DNA of 64,000 nucleotides from Phascolarctos cinereus (taxonomy: Eukaryota > Chordata > Mammalia > Diprotodontia > Phascolarctidae). The notes under the pieces were generated by a model. That model had not been told where the DNA came from and ran no database searches. It was given only the letters and a program-made list of their open reading frames with translations. Positions 53,935-64,000 of the stretch are shown here, piece after piece. A program made the position numbers and the translations under genes. The stretch lies in the NCBI RefSeq assembly GCF_002099425.1, contig NW_018344252.1, positions 1,860,001-1,924,000 on the forward strand, written 5' to 3'. The first letter of the stretch is position 1; each line of letters begins with the position of its first letter.

Positions 53935-54710
53935 ATAACCCTTCCTCCCCCTCTACTTCTGGAAGTTGGAGTATTTCCCTGAAGGAGAGCCAAATGGCCA
54001 CCATTCTAATTCTCAGGGTCCTAAGGGTGACCCTTGTGAATAACAATACCCACTGATATTATAGTTCAGGAGCCTCACCAGTGTATTTCCCGCTAACAAA
54101 TATGCTATTAATATTCACTTAATTTTAACCAAAACATTTCAAGAAATGGCAAAACAAAACCATAATATTTATATAGCATTCCACCCATAAACCTCAGTTA
54201 TACCCTGCCACTGATGTACATGGTGCCTGTGGGGAGAGGAAGTGCACAGCTGAAGTCCTGAGGGAGAGAAGAACATGTGGGAGGACAGTGTAAAGTTGGT
54301 GCACATATGGCTGAGGCAATTTACAACTCTAAACCAATAGAATTTGGTATCCTCCTGTCTCTAGAAATTCCTTTATGAGGCTAGGTTCTGTGTTGATTGT
54401 CTACTTTCACTGCGAAACTGAACTGGTTCATAGTGAGGTATTGTCTAGCACTTCCGTGTTAGCAGGACATCTCATGGTCTGGTCAGCCCCACGGGTTTTT
54501 GCTCTGATGCTCTGCTTCCAAATGGTTCCTCTGTTCAGCTGGCTTTACTGCTTTTTTTTAAAAATGTAATTACAGCCACTGAATATCACATCTAGCTTCA
54601 GACTTAGCTGATGCCTTCAGCTGGAGTATTGTTCGGTTCTTTCAGAAATGGCAATAATCTTTGCCCTAAAACTGGAAAAACCCTCCACAACTAGACTTCT
54701 TTGTATGATC
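53935..54710. other. No recognised feature
   Basis: Unique-looking sequence. One 64-codon frame at 54375-54569, no motif. Confidence 0.35.
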
Positions 54711-54714
54711 ACAA

Positions 54715-55200
54715 AATATACTTCAGGCCCTCATCATCCCTCACCTGGACTGTTTCAATAGCCTCCTATTTGGTCTGCCTGCTCCAAGTCTTCCCTTCTC
54801 TCCAAACAATCCTCTATACAACTTCTAAAATATAAGTCTGGCCACATCATTCCTTACTCAATAGCGTCCATGGAATTCTCATTACCTCTCAGATCAAGTG
54901 CAGATTTCTTTGCTTGGCATTTGAAATCCTTTATAACATGGTTTCCACCTATGTTCTAGCCTTAGAGGATAATTGTACATCGCTTTTCTTTGTGCACCCT
55001 TTGATCCAGCCAAAGTGGTTTTGCCATCCATTCCTCCTTCCCAACATTCAATTTCCCAACTCTGTGCCAATGTAGAGGATGCTTCCCTCCCCCATTCCTG
55101 GAACAATCTCTCTCCTCATGACTTCTTTTTAGAATTCCTCATTTATTTCATCTTTTCCTTCAACCCTTACCTGCCTATCTCCTATGCAAATCTTCCCCAT
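54715..55200 (+). mobile_element. L2 3' UTR
   Basis: CCTCACCTGGACTGTTTCAA, TAGCCTCCTATTTGGTCTGC, TAAGTCTGGCCACATCATTC, CATTCCTGGAACAATCTCTC, in the L2 order. It stops before the terminal GAGCTCCTTGAGG block. Confidence 0.8.
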
Positions 55201-55770
55201 GTCCTTTTGTAATTCCTCCACAGGGACTGGGCCCATTTGATTTTCTGGGACTTCCTCTAGATGTCTGGACGTTTTTATGGATACTGATGGAGCACCTGGG
55301 GTCACTTTCACCATGAAATTGGCCCATCTTTTTATTTTTTAAATCTTCGATCATATATTTCATCCATGATGTGGACAAACTTTGTATTTCCTCCAAGACC
55401 TCATTGAATGCTCTCCTCAACATAGGCACTTCCTCAATGCTTGTCAGATTGAACTGAATTCAAATCATTCCTTACTGTCCTTCATTGCTACTATACAGAA
55501 TTCATGTATTGTGCAAAAATGAAAGAAAGAAGAAGTGACAGAAAAATGAATTAAATTTAAAATAAAGTCAGGGCACTATAAGGAATTAATAAGTGAAGGC
55601 TTTAATTGGTTTTAAACTCAGCTGAGATAGTTCCCATAAATTCAAAGTTATTATTAATAAAAGAAAACTCAGCAAACTCTGAGAACATAGCCAATTTGAT
55701 TTCTGACTTTTAACTTTATATCTTTCATAATGTGGAGCTATGAACTCAATTGCCTCTTTTCCACAAGCCC
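55201..55770. other. No recognised feature; one smooth minus frame
   Basis: The minus frame at 55175-55429 (84 codons, containing RAFNEVLEEIQSLSTSWMKY) and the overlapping frame at 55129-55314 (EEVPENQMGPVPVEELQKD) read like coding text. I cannot name a parent protein. Recorded as unexplained. Confidence 0.25.
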
Positions 55771-55774
55771 ATTT

Positions 55775-55938
55775 GGAGGCAGTGATGTGCAGTAGAAAAG
55801 GTCTAGTCTTGGAGTCTGGGAGACCTGGGTTTGAAACCTGCCTTTGGCATTTACTAGTTGGATGACCCTGAACAAGTCACTTTACCTCTGGAAGAAAGGT
55901 AGGGGTGAAGGACTAGGTGACATCTAAGGTCTCCTCCA
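55775..55938 (+). repeat. MIR/Ther-1-class SINE
   Basis: AGTCTTGGAGTCTGGGAGAC, TGGATGACCCTGAACAAGTC, GGTGACATCTAAGGTCTCCT. It runs directly into the next SINE. Confidence 0.75.
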
Positions 55939-56192
55939 GGGCAGCTACATTAGCACTGCAATGGACAGAGTGCTGGGCATGGAGTCAGAAAGACTTCACT
56001 TCTTGAGTGCAAATCTGGCCTCAGACACTTGCTAGCTGTGTGACCCTGGGCAAGTCAGTTAGCTGTTTGTCTCAGTTTCATCATGTGTAAAATGAGCTGG
56101 AGAAGGAAATCAAATGCTCTAGTATCTTTGCCAAGAAAACCCCAAATGTGGTCATGGAGAATCAGACACTACTGAAAAACAACTGAACAAAA
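55939..56192 (+). repeat. Full-length MAR1-like SINE
   Basis: GGGCAGCTACATTAGCACTG head, GTGTGACCCTGGGCAAGTCA, GTAAAATGAGCTGGAGAAGG, TATCTTTGCCAAGAAAACCC, GTGGTCATGGAGAATCAGAC tail. Confidence 0.9.
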
Positions 56193-56280
56193 GTTTCTTC
56201 TAGCCTTCCATCCTATGACCCTGAGTGCTATAAGTATTGATCCAGAGGGAAGACAGAAAAAAATGCCCTTTCACCTACAG

Positions 56281-56478
56281 TATATATCTATATCTATCTA
56301 TATCTATCTATATATCTATATATCTATATATCTATATATCTATATATCTATATCTATATCTATATCTATATCTATATCTATATCTATATCTATATCTATA
56401 TCTATATCTATATCTATATCTATATCTATATCTATATCTATATCTATATCTATATCTATATCTATATCTATATATCTG
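56281..56478 (+). repeat. (TATATC)n hexanucleotide microsatellite
   Basis: About 195 bp. The first ~60 bp mixes TATC and TATATC. From about 56343 to 56470 it is an almost perfect array of about 21 TATATC units. The ISISIS and YLYLYL frames are artefacts. Confidence 0.98.
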
Positions 56479-56479
56479 C

Positions 56480-56890
56480 CTCCATTCATGGCAGCCTTGG
56501 AGTTATCAGAACAACTGAGTCTCTTTCTTTTTTTCTCAGAAATGCCTCATTAGACAGTTCCATCAATCATGATCTCCCCCAGGAGACATGAGCAGCCAGT
56601 ATTTGGTTCATTTTAAAAAATTCATATAATTCATACTGACATTGGTTTACATAAATATAACAATTCCCTCACTTTTAGCAGAAGAAGGATTTGCAGTGTG
56701 GGACCCCACCCTCTCTTCATGTTGGTTACATTATTCTCATTACCTGGTGAAAATATTTCCTTAACCTCTTTATTGTATCTTTGGTCACACATTCAACTAA
56801 CATTTATGAAACAACTCCTGTATGCAGAACCCTATGCTCTGTGAGGGACTGAGGATTTTGTCAGTGTGGGAGAACTTGTATTGTAAAAAT
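56480..56890. other. No clear feature; possible L2 tail at 56770-56860
   Basis: ACTAACATTTATGAAACAAC, then GAACCCTATGCTCTG, may be a decayed minus-strand L2 end. The rest is unassigned. Confidence 0.35.
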
Positions 56891-56894
56891 TGCC

Positions 56895-57190
56895 TTTCCT
56901 AAACAGTAACCCTAAGAAGAAATGAAGGATGGGAGAGAAGTAGGAAGAGAGGGATGGATGAAGGAAAGCAGAAAGGAAGGTAGGAAAGAAGGCAGGCAGG
57001 AAGAGAGAAAAGAAGGATGGAGGAAAGGAAGGAAGGAAGAAGGAAATGGAGGAAGGAGAAAAAAAGGAAAGAAGAAAAGAAGGGAGGAAAGGAAGGAAGG
57101 AGGAAAGGAAGGAATGAAGGGGAGGGCAAGAGGCAGATAAAGAAGGAAAGGTGGAAGGAAGGAGAGAAAGAAGAAAGGAAAGAAAAATTC
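56895..57190 (+). repeat. (GGAA)n/(GAAG)n purine tract
   Basis: About 300 bp of GGAAGGAAGGAAGAAGG-type sequence, strongly purine on the plus strand. Lys/Glu/Arg-rich plus frames and Ser/Phe/Leu/Pro-rich minus frames (up to 120 codons) arise from it. Confidence 0.96.
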
Positions 57191-57234
57191 TCATCTCTTA
57201 GGGAAGCTAAAATGAGAAGGGGTTAGGGAAGTAT

Positions 57235-57765
57235 AAGGAAATCTCTTTTTTAAAGCATAGGTCTGACTATGTCACTCCCCCACTCCCATTACCTCCAAGA
57301 ACAAATCTAAAGTCAGAGTTTTCCATTTTGAGACCTTTACAGCTTGGCCCTTCTGTCATTTCCCAGCTGCTTCTGCTTTATTGCCTTCTAGATTGCTCTG
57401 ATCTAGATCTCTCAGATCTGGTGACATTAACCTCATATGTTTGTGCCTTTAAACAGGCTGTCTCCACTCTCTGCTGGTGCCTGGAATGCCCTGCCTTCTC
57501 TCTTCTGCCTCCTGGCTTCCCAGGTTTTAAGGCTCAACTCAAAGCCTTCCTTCTCCCGTACTCCCACTCCCAGCACATTCCCTGAGGCTACCCTCCCTTT
57601 TCATTGTGTATACATCTTGGAGGTACAGTTATTTGCATGTTGCCTCCCCGCGTAGGATGGGAGCTCCCTGAGGGGGAGTGAGCCTAGTTTTGTCTGTGTG
57701 TCCCTAGCACTTAGCTCAGTGCCTTGTACAAAGGAAGTGCTTAATGTTTGTTGACTCTGAAGATC
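57235..57765 (+). mobile_element. L2 3' UTR and end
   Basis: TAGGTCTGACTATGTCACTC, CAGCTTGGCCCTTCTGTCAT, GTGCCTGGAATGCCCTGCCT, TTATTTGCATGTTGCCTCCC, GATGGGAGCTCCCTGAGGGG, CCCTAGCACTTAGCTCAGTG, GCTTAATGTTTGTTGACTCT. One of the clearest L2 copies here. Confidence 0.9.
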
Positions 57766-57769
57766 AGGA

Positions 57770-58800
57770 AAAAAGGGGAAACAAGGTGACTAAATTAGGC
57801 TAAATTTGGTTAGTGGATTCCTGTTGGTGAGTTGTTTACTACTTGTATAAGGGCATAGCAGGAATGCAACGCTATAAATACCCTTTAAGTATAATACTTA
57901 CTAATATAAGTATAACATAAAGCCAACGCGGCAAAGAGTTCCATTCCATTGGGAGAAAGGGCTGGAAGATCACCATGAATAAATTAAGCCTTGGTTGACC
58001 TGAACCCCAAGTCAGCAAACAGACTTAACAAACAAGTTGGCTGAGAGTTAGAGACAAATGACCAAGGACCTCACTGTGAGTGAGGGTGGAAGGAAGGGAA
58101 AATGTTGCAAAGAACTGCAGAAAGTACACTATGCTTGGATTTCTGCCTTTGCCCAGTAAATTCTATGTGTACACTGACTGCAACTTGATCTCCAGTCCAA
58201 GAGAAAAGCAAGAAGGGATGGGATGCGCACCTTTATAGTGAATGGAGTCTTCTTACTTAAATTTCTGCATCTTTCATATGTGAACAGTTTGGTCTCTGAA
58301 AGGGGCAGAAAAAGAACTTCTGTAAGAAAAAAATGATTAAAACTCAAGTGTGAAAGTCCTCAGTTTCACAGATAAAAATGTGGAGGTGTAGACTGTTAAG
58401 AGAAGCAAAGAGAGAACTGCTTCTCTGATGAATGTCCTGAAGGGCCCAGTTTGAGGTCAGAGAAGAAATTGAGGTGGAAGGGCATGGTGGCACCACAGCT
58501 CATTGGCATTTGCCTATTTTTGGAGCTCTAAAGATATTTATTGAAAAGATTAGAAAGGAAATGACTGATTAGAGACTACATGAAGAATAAGTAAAGGCTA
58601 CTGAGTTCGTAACTACAGAAAAGAGTATTTCTTGGCTTTTTCCTCCTAAGGAGTCATTGACAAGCAGGAGATTCTGATTCAGAACATTAGAAGCAATTAA
58701 GAAGCCAGCAGGGGAGACAGCTGACAAGAAGGATGCATCTGCTGTGGCAGAAACCTGCTGATTGAACAAGGTATATTGGCAAGTATCTCGATTAAAAAAA
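57770..58800. other. No recognised feature
   Basis: About 1 kb of unique-looking sequence. Only short frames (for example 58129-58347 minus) without motifs. Confidence 0.38.
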
Positions 58801-58802
58801 TT

Positions 58803-58948
58803 ATGGGGGCAGCTAGGTGGCACAGTGGAAAGAGCTCTGGCCCTGGAGTCAGGACAACCTGAGTTCAAATGTGGACTCAGACACTTGGCTTACTAGCTGT
58901 GTGACCCTGGGCAAGTCACTTAATCCCAATTGCCTCAGGGGAAAAAAA
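58803..58948 (+). repeat. WSINE1-like SINE
   Basis: GGGGGCAGCTAGGTGGCACA, CTGGAGTCAGGACAACCTGA, GTGTGACCCTGGGCAAGTCA to CCCAATTGCCTCAGGGG and an A-run. Little diverged. Confidence 0.93.
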
Positions 58949-58949
58949 A

Positions 58950-59370
58950 GTTCTGGATCAATTTCTGGGAACCTCATTGGACTCTACTGTAGTTTGAGCT
59001 ATTGTCTTCCTCTGTCATCTATAGTATGAGAGAAGAAAAGTCTTTTAGAAGTGCCTGGTAGCTCTCTCCTGTTGAGTCTGGTTTGAGAGGGAGAAATAGA
59101 GGGACTTTGATGTGGTTAAACAATGCAAAATCCTGTCGAGAGAGGAGTCAGCTAGGCTTCTCTGCATTTCCCAGAGAGTCAAACTGAAGAACTTTGCTAA
59201 GATCTCCTTTGCTTCTAGAAGAAGCTGAGGAGGGATTGGACAAAGCAACATTTTCTTCAGTGAAAAGCTGGCTGGGCTCGTCTTCTTTGTCCAGAGAGCC
59301 AACCCAAAGAACTTTGTTTTTCTGTGGCTTAAGGGAACTATTTGCTAGTACAATAACATAATACTTCCTC
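58950..59370. other. No recognised feature
   Basis: Two near-repeats of the phrase CAGAGAG...CAAACTGAAGAACTTTG / CCAACCCAAAGAACTTTG (about 59173 and 59292) suggest a small local duplication of about 120 bp. Confidence 0.4.
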
Positions 59371-59372
59371 TG

Positions 59373-59584
59373 TTAAGGTTCAAATCCAGCATCAGACATT
59401 TCCTTGCTGTGTGACCTTGGGCAAATTACTTAAGCTCTGTCTGCTTCAGTTTCCTCACCTGTAAGATGGGAATGAAAATAACAGCACCTACCTCGCAGGG
59501 AAGTATTAGGGAAGATCAAATGAGACAGTATTTTTAAAGTGTTTAGCACAGGGCCTGGCCTATAGTGAGTACTTCTGAAATGCT
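59373..59584 (+). repeat. MIR/MON1-class SINE
   Basis: GTTCAAATCCAGCATCAGAC, GTGACCTTGGGCAAATTACT, AACAGCACCTACCTCGCAGG, GTGTTTAGCACAGGGCCTGG. The tRNA head is partly lost. Confidence 0.85.
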
Positions 59585-59729
59585 TACTCCTTTGCTTTTC
59601 TTGTTGCTCTTAAAAAACTTATCACTATTTCATCAAACTCATATGAAGAAGAGGAACAGATGTGCCGGAGAAGAGAACGATATGAACCAAAAAAGTAGCA
59701 GATATTCCATATTGTTTCTAAAGGGATTT

Positions 59730-59940
59730 GCTGTTGTTCAGTCACTGAAGTCATGTCTGTGAGCCCATTTGGGGTTTTCTTGGCAAAGATACTGGAATAG
59801 TTTGCCGTTTCCTTCTTCAGTGCACTTGACAGATAATGAAACTGAGGCAAACAGGGTTAAGTGACTTTCTCAGGGTCACACAGCTAGATTTGAACTCAGT
59901 TCTCCCTGACTTTATCCACAGCTTCACCTAGGTGTCCCTT
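59730..59940 (-). repeat. MAR1-like SINE
   Basis: The plus strand reads GCTGTTGTTCAGTCACTGAA, GAGCCCATTTGGGGTTTTCT, TGGCAAAGATACTGGAATAG, GAAACTGAGGCAAACAGGGT, CACACAGCTAG, CTTCACCTAGGTGTCCC. This is the full element in reverse, with a short deletion in the head. Confidence 0.88.
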
Positions 59941-59944
59941 TATC

Positions 59945-60730
59945 CTGAAGGACAGAGAGTCTTCCAAAGCTTGTAAAACCTGATGACAATGATCCACATG
60001 TCTTGGAAAGTGAATCCATCAGAAGAAACTGAAATTATATTGCCGATGATATGAAATCATGGGTCAAAAAAATGGAGAACTTTAGCTAAGTTCACAAGTA
60101 GGGTTTTATTCATTACTGTCAATGGATGGTAGGATATAAAGAAGAGATTAAGGCAATTTAGGAGGTGAAGAACTAGATTTAAAAAAGCCCTTCTGAGAAT
60201 GGGACATGGACTTCTGTATGCCTATGATATAGAAATAACAAGCTCTTGGCCTGGGATAAAGTACACTTACTTATCAGGGACCAGTGAAAATATGGAGCCT
60301 TGTGAATCTGATCTACAAGGCTCTAACCTGAAAATGGAGGGAGAAAGGGAGAAACTAGCCATAACAATCTATAATGCCTAATGGTGAAAGAAGGCATAGG
60401 TGACATCTAGAGGCAAGAAGAGAATAATATGACCATTAATTCATAAAAGACAGTGATCAAGAAGAAAACCACTCCCTAATTGGTGGGCTTTGTTCCCAGT
60501 TCTTTACAGACACACACAAAAAAATACTGCTATGAGTTTGGGGATCTATTCTTCCAAAGATGAGAGGTCATCCTTTGATTCTTGTAATCTCTCAGATACC
60601 ATGCAGCACTGACACTGTCCATCTGCCATCCTTTGTTCTGTTAACATTATCTGACCCATTCATCTTCCAGTTATACATAATCTTGCTGACATGCTTTTTT
60701 TTGTGGAATTTCATATACAACCTAAGCTAC
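59945..60730. other. No recognised feature
   Basis: Unique-looking, moderately AT-rich. No motif-bearing frame. Confidence 0.35.
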
Positions 60731-60735
60731 ACACA

Positions 60736-60762
60736 TAAACACACACACACACACACACACGT
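60736..60762 (+). repeat. (CA)n microsatellite
   Basis: About 13 CA units after ACACACATAAACACACACAC. Confidence 0.93.
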
Positions 60763-60764
60763 AC

Positions 60765-61720
60765 CATCTGAGGGAATGTGCTGCTCACATGGACCATGAG
60801 CTTTTTCATTATTCTCACCTTCACCTCCAATCTTCTTAGACTGGGGTGACACCAGGTAGTATCACTAGGAGACTACTACTTTTTAAAAGGTGGTGTTTTG
60901 AACCATTGTTTGAAACATGAAAAAAAAATTCCATTCATCCAATAACATTACATATTATGTCTTACTCCTTTTTTTTTTTTTCCAAAATTGCAAAAGCAAT
61001 TTCTGGAAACATTTAAATAAATCTTTTTCATTGTATACTGCCACCATCAATGGTAAATAGATGACAAATTATATGTTTTCTATCAGGCCTTTTTGATTAA
61101 CTTCCATTCTTCTGTAAGGGAGGAAAATCATTTTCTTTTACAGTGAACTGGAATCTGATGCAAAGGCAAGGATTGTTATTGTCAAACTGTCTACACACAG
61201 AATAGTGAGTACAGGGCTCCATGAAATTTTTATGACATGAAGAATTGCCAAGACCATTGCTGGGAAAAATGTGTATGCTTTTTCTCTATGGGAATTAGTG
61301 AGCACACTACAAAGAGATCCAGGGTTTTCATGAGTGACATTCGTGAATTCTTCGAATTCAATTCGTTGGACACCTATGTTCACATTCACAGTGAATTCAC
61401 CCTCGGTGAAATGTCTGCTTTTGTTATTTAATTGATTATTGTGTCATTTTAAGTTGGCTTTTTTTTTGCTTAATTTCAGATGTTTATTTTCATCACTTTG
61501 TGAAATTAGAAGGATAATTGGCAAAAGTACTAAAAATTACAAGATAACTGAAAATTTATAGTCCTATTCACCGTATTTATGGTCTCATCAATGTGGGTAC
61601 TCCGTTCACTGGAACAAATTTCGACTTCAGCCATGGCTTCCCACCCTGTGCAATTCCTGTCCATATTGGTTCATAGGTATTCCATGGAGGATCTCCCAGG
61701 CCTACTAGGAGCACTAAACT
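60765..61720. other. No recognised feature
   Basis: Unique-looking. Opposed frames at 61138-61389 (minus) and 61237-61431 (plus) overlap and have no assigned motif. Confidence 0.35.
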
Positions 61721-61724
61721 CAGT

Positions 61725-61970
61725 TTCATTCATGTCAAGCCACACTTATTTGGCAGCTACTGTGTGCCAGGAATTGTGTTAGGAACTGAAAATATAAAGT
61801 TAGAAAAGAGGGAGTCCCTGGCCTCAAGGCGAATCCAGTCTATTGTGAGGCCATGGCAGATACACACTGGAGGGCAGAAAAGTGGGTACATGAGGAGCTA
61901 CAAGATAATTTAAGGATGGAGAGGCTGCTCTCTGGTGGGACAGGGAAGGAGGGAAAATGTCAATCTCCTG
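61725..61970 (-). repeat. L2 3' region
   Basis: CAGCTACTGTGTGCCAGGAA, TTGTGTTAGGAACTGAAAAT, CCTGGCCTCAAGGCGAATCC and a weak downstream segment. Confidence 0.7.
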
Positions 61971-61989
61971 CCCGCTTAGTGGAGGTTTT

Positions 61990-62086
61990 TCAGTCAATCA
62001 GTTAGTCACTAAATATTTGTTAAGCACCTGCTCTGTGCTATGTGCCAGGCACTGTGCTAAGCTCTGGGGATACAGAAATCTCCTCC
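61990..62086 (-). repeat. L2 3' terminus
   Basis: CAATCAGTTAGTCACTAAAT, ATTTGTTAAGCACCTGCTCT, GTGCCAGGCACTGTGCTAAG, CTCTGGGGATACAGAAA. Lies next to another L2 piece on the same strand and a plus-strand L2 fragment after it. Confidence 0.85.
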
Positions 62087-62340
62087 TGCTGGACTGAACA
62101 AGTCTAATGGATTCTACGTACACGTCATTTCATGTATCCATCCTCTTACACTACACCTAAATGCCCATGTCTCAACACCTCTTCCCTGGACTATTGTAAC
62201 AGCCTTCTCATTGACCTCTGGACTGTGAGCCTTCCTTCTCCAATCTACCCTGTACCCAGCTATCACCAGTGATCTTCCTAAGGCATTGGTCTTTCCATTT
62301 CACTCTCTCAAAAAACAAAACCAAAACTTCCTTGATACTT
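62087..62340 (+). mobile_element. L2 3' UTR fragment
   Basis: CTTCCCTGGACTATTGTAAC, AGCCTTCTCATTGACCTCTG, CTTCCTTCTCCAATCTACCC, AGTGATCTTCCTAAGGCATT. Confidence 0.7.
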
Positions 62341-62712
62341 CTTTGTCTTTAGGAGAAATTCACCTCCAAAAAGAGGCCACATCTTTCAGGTCATATCTTT
62401 TCAAGTCTTCGTATAAGGTGTAGAAAAATTACAAATAAATGTAAAAAAATACAAATTACATCCTTTACAGATAGTAATGTAATAAAATAGTAGTTAGTAA
62501 AAATACAAATCTTAATTCAGGCTTAATAACAACATCCTGAGTGAGTGTGTTGACCAGTAAATTGTTAAAAAAAAAAGAACTACATAAAAGAAAATGATAA
62601 TGAGAGAACATACTATATTTGGGGGATGTAACTATCCTTAGAGGAAACATTATAGCTTTGAAAACATTTATTACCAAAATAATATAAGAAAAAAAGTGGG
62701 AAATTTAAAAAA
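62341..62712. other. No recognised feature
   Basis: AT-rich. Many AAATACAAAT-like words without clear tandem structure. Confidence 0.35.
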
Positions 62713-62714
62713 AT

Positions 62715-62875
62715 GTAAAAAATTAAGTGGAATAAATGAGCAGAACCAAGAGAATGTTGCGTACAGTGACAGTGATACTGTTTTAAGAATAGCTTTGAGC
62801 GAATAAGCCATTTTGACTATTATAAATACCGAAATTAACTACGAAAGACACATGAAGGAAGACACAAGAGACGAA
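62715..62875 (+). mobile_element. L1-lineage 3' end fragment
   Basis: GAGCAGAACCAAGAGAATGT, TGCGTACAGTGACAGTGATA then ACTGTTTTAAGAATAGCTTT. The first part matches GAGCAGAACCAGGAGAATAT at 23038 in HAL1-like copy 2. Confidence 0.65.
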
Positions 62876-63147
62876 ATCTTGAAAACTAGAGGACAAACAA
62901 ATAAAATGGCAAATAAAGAGGGTGCAGAATTCATAATGAAAACTAAAACATGGTTCTTTAAAAAGACTCACAAATGAATGCTTCAGCCTCTCTCTCAGCT
63001 CTCTCATTGGGTTTATCACTTTTCTGCTCTTTCAGGCTGCCAACTTTCAAGGTAACAATTTAAATTCTACTCCTTCAATTCTAGTACTCCGTTTGGAAGC
63101 CTCCTTTCCCTCAGAGTCTCTGGGTTGTATCTTTACTGGCATTAACA

Positions 63148-63378
63148 GGGATAGCTAGGTGGTGCAGTGGGTAGAGCACCAGGCCTGGAGTCAGGAATGC
63201 TTATCTTCCTGAGTTCAAATCTGGCCTTAGATACTTACTAGCTGTAGCACCCTGGGCAAACTACTTCACCCAGTTTGCCTCAGTTTCCTTGGAGAAGAAA
63301 ATGGCAAACTGCTTCAGTATCTTTGCCAAGAAGACCCCCAAAGGTGTCATGAAGAGTTGGATGCAGCTGACTAAGCAA
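63148..63378 (+). repeat. Full-length MAR1-like SINE
   Basis: GGATAGCTAGGTGGTGCAGT, AGGCCTGGAGTCAGGAATGC, TTTGCCTCAGTTTCCTTGGA, CAGTATCTTTGCCAAGAAGA, GGTGTCATGAAGAGTTGGAT. A small deletion removes the ATCTGTAAAATGAG stretch of the core. Confidence 0.9.
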
Positions 63379-63639
63379 GAGCGCATCTGTCTCAGGGGCT
63401 CTTGGCTGGCTCTTTACTGGCCCTCACAGATATAGGGCAGGCCTCTGAGGGACGGCTCTTTCCTCCCCAGGCATCGGCCTATGCACCAGAAGTCTCGCCG
63501 GCTCCCGGCAGCCTATCATTCCCAGATTTTTTCCAAACTCTTCGTTCCAGCCAAGCTGGTCTCCTTGCTGCTCCATCCTTGTCGGGTGTTCCATCTCCCA
63601 ATAATAATGTGCCTTACACACGGAATACCCTTGGCTTCT

Positions 63640-63900
63640 TGGAACCTGAATGTGCTCACACTTCAGTGCTCACTTCAAGTGCCAAGTCCTTTTCTAATTC
63701 CCCCAGTTGGTTGCTTGGACCCTCTCCCTCTGACCCTCATAACTGCCTGTGTACTTCGCACATAGTCCCTATCTGTTCATCACAGACTGTGTTGTATCCT
63801 GCTACTTGAATAACAGCTCCCTGGAGTCACTTTTGTCTTTCCATTCCACAGGCTTAGCACATAGTAGGAGCTTAATGAATGTTTATTGATTGAATGCTTG
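63640..63900 (+). repeat. L2 3' UTR and end
   Basis: TGGAACCTGAATGTGCTCAC onward is weak. The last 100 bp are clear: TAACAGCTCCCTGGAGTCAC, CATTCCACAGGCTTAGCACA, TAGTAGGAGCTTAATGAATG, TTTATTGATTGAATG. Confidence 0.78.
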
Positions 63901-64000
63901 ATTTAGATTTTGCATACTGACAATTCTTTCTTACAGGCAAATTTCTTTTGTTTTGTTTTGTGTTTTCAAAGGCTCTTCTTCTCCACCCTCCAATTCCCAG

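Noticed and set aside
53672-54046. 124-codon minus frame rich in RETERQRDRE
   Set aside because: Translation of the TCTG/TC tract on the opposite strand.
56215-57226. Long frames of ISISIS, YLYLYL, KEGRKEGR and SFLPSF composition
   Set aside because: Direct products of the TATATC and GGAA simple repeats.
14895-63378. tRNA-like heads (A/B-box-like words) in many SINEs
   Set aside because: They belong to tRNA-derived SINEs. None shows an intact cloverleaf or an isolated tRNA gene.

Overview
The window looks like noncoding marsupial DNA: an intergenic region or a large intron. The dating evidence is its repeats. It carries many copies of short tRNA-derived SINEs of the marsupial type (AGCTAGGTGGC...GCAGTGGATAGAG... 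heads). Some have an A-rich tail (WSINE1-like) and some end in a Bov-B/RTE-like tail (GTCATGAAGAGTTGG...; MAR1-like). There are also many old MIR/Ther-1 and L2 remnants, CR1/L3 traces, and marsupial-type L1 and half-L1 (HAL1-like) LINEs. I found no intact protein-coding gene, functional RNA gene, CRISPR array or operon-like structure. Family names for repeats are from memory of consensus sequences and are tentative at subfamily level.

Layout. 1-8 kb: a degraded L1 ORF2 fragment split by a SINE, a possible solo LTR, L2/MIR pieces, an L3/CR1 scrap and a long (GT)n tract. 8.1-10.8 kb: HAL1-like copy 1 on the minus strand. 11-18 kb: scattered L2/MIR/SINE copies, a small foldback hAT-type element and the first copy of an unclassified repeat. 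18.3-23.1 kb: nested LINE 3' ends, a SINE split by a LINE fragment, and HAL1-like copy 2 on the plus strand. 23.3-24.7 kb: a long L2 remnant. 25.0-28.6 kb: HAL1-like copy 3 on the minus strand. 29-41 kb: a SNW1 retropseudogene, an L2 inserted in an L2, an old ORF1-like LINE, a second copy of the unclassified repeat, a LINE 5'-end fragment and an L1 ORF2 linker fragment. 41-64 kb: L2, MIR and SINE copies, large GACA/TCTG, TATATC and GGAA tracts, and a nearly full-length GDF9 retropseudogene at about 51.6-52.95 kb.

The two host-derived relics are the clearest items beyond ordinary repeats. One is an intronless, decayed copy of the oocyte growth factor GDF9 on the minus strand. The other is an internal slice of the spliceosomal/transcription co-regulator SNW1 (SKIP) on the plus strand. 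The most informative structural signal is that HAL1-like copies 2 and 3 share the same architecture: ORF1, then a spacer of about 0.66-0.68 kb, then only the C-terminal part of ORF2. Endonuclease and reverse transcriptase are missing in both, which points to a non-autonomous family rather than chance deletion. A different microsatellite has also grown at the same point just upstream of ORF1 in three of the four copies.
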